Positions 61,337 to 64,000 of a stretch of DNA of 64,000 nt are shown one piece after another; within the stretch, counting starts at the first letter, position 1; the number at the start of each line of letters is the position of its first letter. The DNA comes from Clostridiaceae bacterium (lineage in GTDB: Bacteria; Bacillota; Clostridia; Lachnospirales; Lachnospiraceae): the NCBI GenBank assembly GCA_902363735.1, contig CABJBA010000006.1, positions 124,001 through 188,000 of the forward strand. The letters are read 5' to 3'. The notes beneath the pieces are model-generated. The model searched no databases, was not told where the DNA came from, and was given only the letters and a program-made list of their open reading frames with translations. The position numbers and the translations under genes were made by a program.

Positions 61337-64000
61337 ATGGGAATTATAAAAGGCATTTTAAAGCGGCCTGTCACCCTTGTTTTAGCCATCCTGTGTCTGC
61401 TGGTATTCGGTCTCTCCTCTGTTTTTACAGCTAAGATGGAGCTGACCCCGGAAATGAATTTTCCTATGTTTTTAATTACCAGCACATACCCCGGTGCAAG
61501 CCCGGAGGATGTCAATGACCTGGTTACAAAGCCTCTGGAAGAGTCGGTAGGAACCTTGTCCGGCGTCAAAAATATTCAGTCCATTTCACAGGAAAATGTT
61601 TCTATCGTGGTCCTGGAATATGAATATGGAACCAACATGGATAAATCCTATTCTGAACTGAAGAAAAAGATGGACAGTGTCAGCTTGCCTGATGACGTGG
61701 ATGTACCCACTATCATGGAATTTAACATGAATGAGATGCCCTCCGTCACACTGGCAGTTAAAGACTCCACCCAATCCAATTTATATAATTATGTAAATGA
61801 CAAGATTGTGCCGGAATTTGAAAAGATTACTTCCGTAGCCAGAGTGGATGTCAGCGGCGGCGAGGAAAACTATGTCAGCGTCCGTTTGATTCCGGAAAAG
61901 ATGGCCCAGTACCGCCTGACCATGGAATCCATCAGTCAAGCCATTGCTGCAGCGGACTTTACCTATCCCGCAGGAACTACGGGAGTTGGAAAAAGAAATT
62001 TATCTGTCAGTACGGCTGTTGAGATAAAGAATATTGAAAGCTTGAAAAAGGTTCCCCTGGTGGCGGGCAACGGAAAAACCATATATTTGGAAGATGTATC
62101 TGACATTTCCGAAGCTTATAAAGATAAAAAAGCCATTGGACGGTACAATGGAGAGGATACTATTACCCTTTCCATTAATAAGCAGCAGAAAAACAGTGCG
62201 GTAGATGTTTCAAGAGGCGTAAAGAAAACAATTGATACCTTAAAAAAGGAATATCCAAATGTAGACTTTATCACCATTGACGATGCCAGCGATCAGATTT
62301 TATCAGCATTAGGCAGCGTAAGAGATGCGATGATAGCGGCTGTTGTGATTTCCATGGTCATCATCTTCCTGTTTTTCGGAGATTTAAAGGCTTCCCTTAT
62401 TGTAGGAAGTTCTATCCCGGTATCCATGTTGATTTCCCTGATCATGATGTCGCTTATGGGCTTCTCCCTGAACCTGATTACTATGAGCAGTATTGTTTTA
62501 GCAGTAGGAAATATGGTGGATGACTCTATCGTTGTATTGGATAACTGTTTTAGGGCCCAGAAAGGAAAAGGCTTCAAAGCCTATATGGATGCGGCCATAA
62601 GCGGAACAGGAGAAGTGTTTGCGGCTATCTTAGGCGGTGCCCTTACAAACTGCGTTGTGTTTGTACCTCTTGCAACTCTGGAGGGATTATCAGGCCAGTT
62701 GTTCATGCCATTGGGCTTTACCCTGATCTTTGCTTCTCTGGCTTCCGCTATCTCAGGACTGACAATTGTACCCATGTGCTATACCAAGCTTCGCCCTGTT
62801 GAAAAGCATAATTCCCCAGTGGGAGGAATTATAAGAGTTCTTCAAAATGGATACAGCCGCCTGATTTCTAAGCTATTGGAAAAAAGGGCTATGGTTATGA
62901 TAATATCTGTTCTCCTTCTGGTATTTTCCTTTATTCTGGCAGGAAGGCTTGGATTTGAGCTTATGCCTGAGACGGATGAGGGAACGATTTCTGTTTCCGT
63001 TGAGGTAAAACCTGGGCTTAAAGTAGAGGAAGCGGATCAGATCCTTCAGAAGGTGGAAGGGATTATGACCAGAGAAGAAGACTTAGAATCCTACATGACC
63101 ACTTACGGAGGAGGGGGATTGAGCCTGAATGGCAGCAATGTGGCTACCCTGACTGGATATTTAAAATCTGACAGAAAGCTTTCCACCAAGGAAATTGTAA
63201 ATAAGTGGAAGAAAGAAATGAACCAGCTTGCGGACGGTAATATTACCGTAAGGTCTACCTCCAGCATGACTATGACAACGGGCGTTCAGGATTTTGAAGT
63301 AATTCTCCAAAGTGCCCAGCTTGATAAGCTGAAAGAGGTTTCAGATAAGATGGTGGCAGAACTTTCCGGTCATCCGGGACTCATTAAGGTTCATTCGGAC
63401 CTTGAAAACGCAGCTCCCGTCCTGAAGGTTCGTGTTGATCCAATTAAAGCGGCGGCGGAAGGTGTAGCTCCGGCCAGCGTAGGTGCAGTATTAAACGGCA
63501 TACTCAGCGGCAAGGAGGCTGCAAAGCTAGATGTTGCGGGAGAGGAAATCACCGTAAGGGTGGAATACCCTAAGGATCTTTATGATAGCCTCAATAAGGT
63601 TCAGGGAGTTGTCATTCCTAATGCATACGGCGGTTCAGCGGCTCTGATGGATATTGCTGACATCAGATATGAAGACAGCCCTTCTGCCATTAACAGAAAG
63701 AATAAACAGTATCTTGCTACCATAACAGGTTCCTTTACAGAAGAGGTTTCTTCGGAAAAGGAAAAAGAAGCAATGAAAAAGACCATTGACCAGGACATTG
63801 TCAACTCATATCTGGATACAACGGTCACAAGAGCAAAAAACAGCCAGGATGAATCGATGATTGAAGAGTTTACCAATCTGGCTATGGCTATTGTTACAGC
63901 TATTTTCCTGCTTTTTGTAGTTATGGCGGCTCAGTTTGAGTCCCCCAAACTATCCCTCATGGTCATGACAGCGATTCCCTTCAGTCTGATCGGTGCTTTT
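61337..64000 (+). CDS. RND-family efflux pump (AcrB/MMPL type), 3'-truncated by window
   Basis: The frame runs from ATG 61337 (behind GGGGGCGG) through 888 codons to the window end without a stop. The first membrane helix (VTLVLAILCLLVFGL) is followed by a large porter domain with YPGASPEDVNDLVTKPLEES. Helices 2-6 contain the proton-relay segment VGNMVDDSIVVLDNCFRAQK, where the two aspartates match AcrB. The second half repeats the fold, to FLLFVVMAAQFESP near 63940. It belongs with the preceding adaptor and TetR repressor. The substrate is unknown. Nothing in the visible part is broken. Confidence 0.95.
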   Translation, partial: MGIIKGILKRPVTLVLAILCLLVFGLSSVFTAKMELTPEMNFPMFLITSTYPGASPEDVNDLVTKPLEESVGTLSGVKNIQSISQENVSIVVLEYEYGTNMDKSYSELKKKMDSVSLPDDVDVPTIMEFNMNEMPSVTLAVKDSTQSNLYNYVNDKIVPEFEKITSVARVDVSGGEENYVSVRLIPEKMAQYRLTMESISQAIAAADFTYPAGTTGVGKRNLSVSTAVEIKNIESLKKVPLVAGNGKTIYLEDVSDISEAYKDKKAIGRYNGEDTITLSINKQQKNSAVDVSRGVKKTIDTLKKEYPNVDFITIDDASDQILSALGSVRDAMIAAVVISMVIIFLFFGDLKASLIVGSSIPVSMLISLIMMSLMGFSLNLITMSSIVLAVGNMVDDSIVVLDNCFRAQKGKGFKAYMDAAISGTGEVFAAILGGALTNCVVFVPLATLEGLSGQLFMPLGFTLIFASLASAISGLTIVPMCYTKLRPVEKHNSPVGGIIRVLQNGYSRLISKLLEKRAMVMIISVLLLVFSFILAGRLGFELMPETDEGTISVSVEVKPGLKVEEADQILQKVEGIMTREEDLESYMTTYGGGGLSLNGSNVATLTGYLKSDRKLSTKEIVNKWKKEMNQLADGNITVRSTSSMTMTTGVQDFEVILQSAQLDKLKEVSDKMVAELSGHPGLIKVHSDLENAAPVLKVRVDPIKAAAEGVAPASVGAVLNGILSGKEAAKLDVAGEEITVRVEYPKDLYDSLNKVQGVVIPNAYGGSAALMDIADIRYEDSPSAINRKNKQYLATITGSFTEEVSSEKEKEAMKKTIDQDIVNSYLDTTVTRAKNSQDESMIEEFTNLAMAIVTAIFLLFVVMAAQFESPKLSLMVMTAIPFSLIGAF

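Overview
The window looks like a chromosome segment of a clostridial Firmicute, most likely a Lachnospiraceae (Lacrimispora / Clostridium cluster XIVa-like). This rests on GG-rich ribosome binding sites, a type III glutamine synthetase, a class II FBP aldolase, DUF4250 and Cys-rich KTR proteins, and several Lachnospiraceae-style operons. The genus is inference; no rRNA or tRNA gene was seen.

Layout. (1) 1-4147 is accessory DNA: the 3' end of an RHS/YD-repeat polymorphic toxin, a probable immunity gene, a frameshifted gene of unknown function, and a truncated IS91-family transposase with hairpins around it. A ten-C run marks the border. (2) 4152-14786 holds asparaginase, DUF4250, cardiolipin synthase, a CmpB-like membrane protein, plsC-pheA, an AAA+ DUF815 ATPase and a polyphosphate pair (ppx-ppk). 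(3) 14930-21101 is a tightly packed five-gene unit: VanR/VanS-like two-component system, an 827-aa membrane-anchored exported protein, and an ABC ATPase with its permease. (4) 21116-25123 carries endonuclease IV and a coupled SPFH / zinc-ribbon / TPM membrane module. (5) 25288-34800 contains a GNAT, sfsA, thrC, a MATE exporter, fba, glnN, a HAD phosphatase and an unrecognised two-TM protein. (6) 35044-39690 is the most unusual block. A single protein fuses a SAM methyltransferase to a MarR-type DNA-binding domain; it is followed by a KTR zinc-finger-like protein, an internal terminator/attenuator, and a complete FecBCD-type ABC importer. The promoter carries repeated CTAAC/GTTAG half-sites. 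(7) 39913-44840 is a surface-glycan cluster: GT2, rfbFGH for a CDP-3,6-dideoxyhexose precursor, and LicD. (8) 44899-57421 has BCCT and AGCS transporters, a lipoprotein, a zinc-dependent phospholipase C-like protein, a YyaL thioredoxin-fold protein, a choloylglycine hydrolase-family enzyme, cyclophilin, a GNAT and membrane proteins. (9) 57596-64000 has ispE-gntR, then a TetR regulator with a clear double-palindrome operator driving an RND efflux pair (the pump runs off the window).

The best candidate for an undescribed system is block 6. I infer a self-regulated small-molecule modification and uptake locus, probably for a metal chelate or corrinoid: the enzyme-regulator fusion could sense its own substrate or product and control the importer. 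The VanRS-ABC unit and the SPFH/zinc-ribbon/TPM module are secondary candidates.

Starts were moved from the longest open frame wherever a Shine-Dalgarno sequence lay inside that frame; these cases are stated. Terminators, promoters and operators were found by eye and none was tested computationally.
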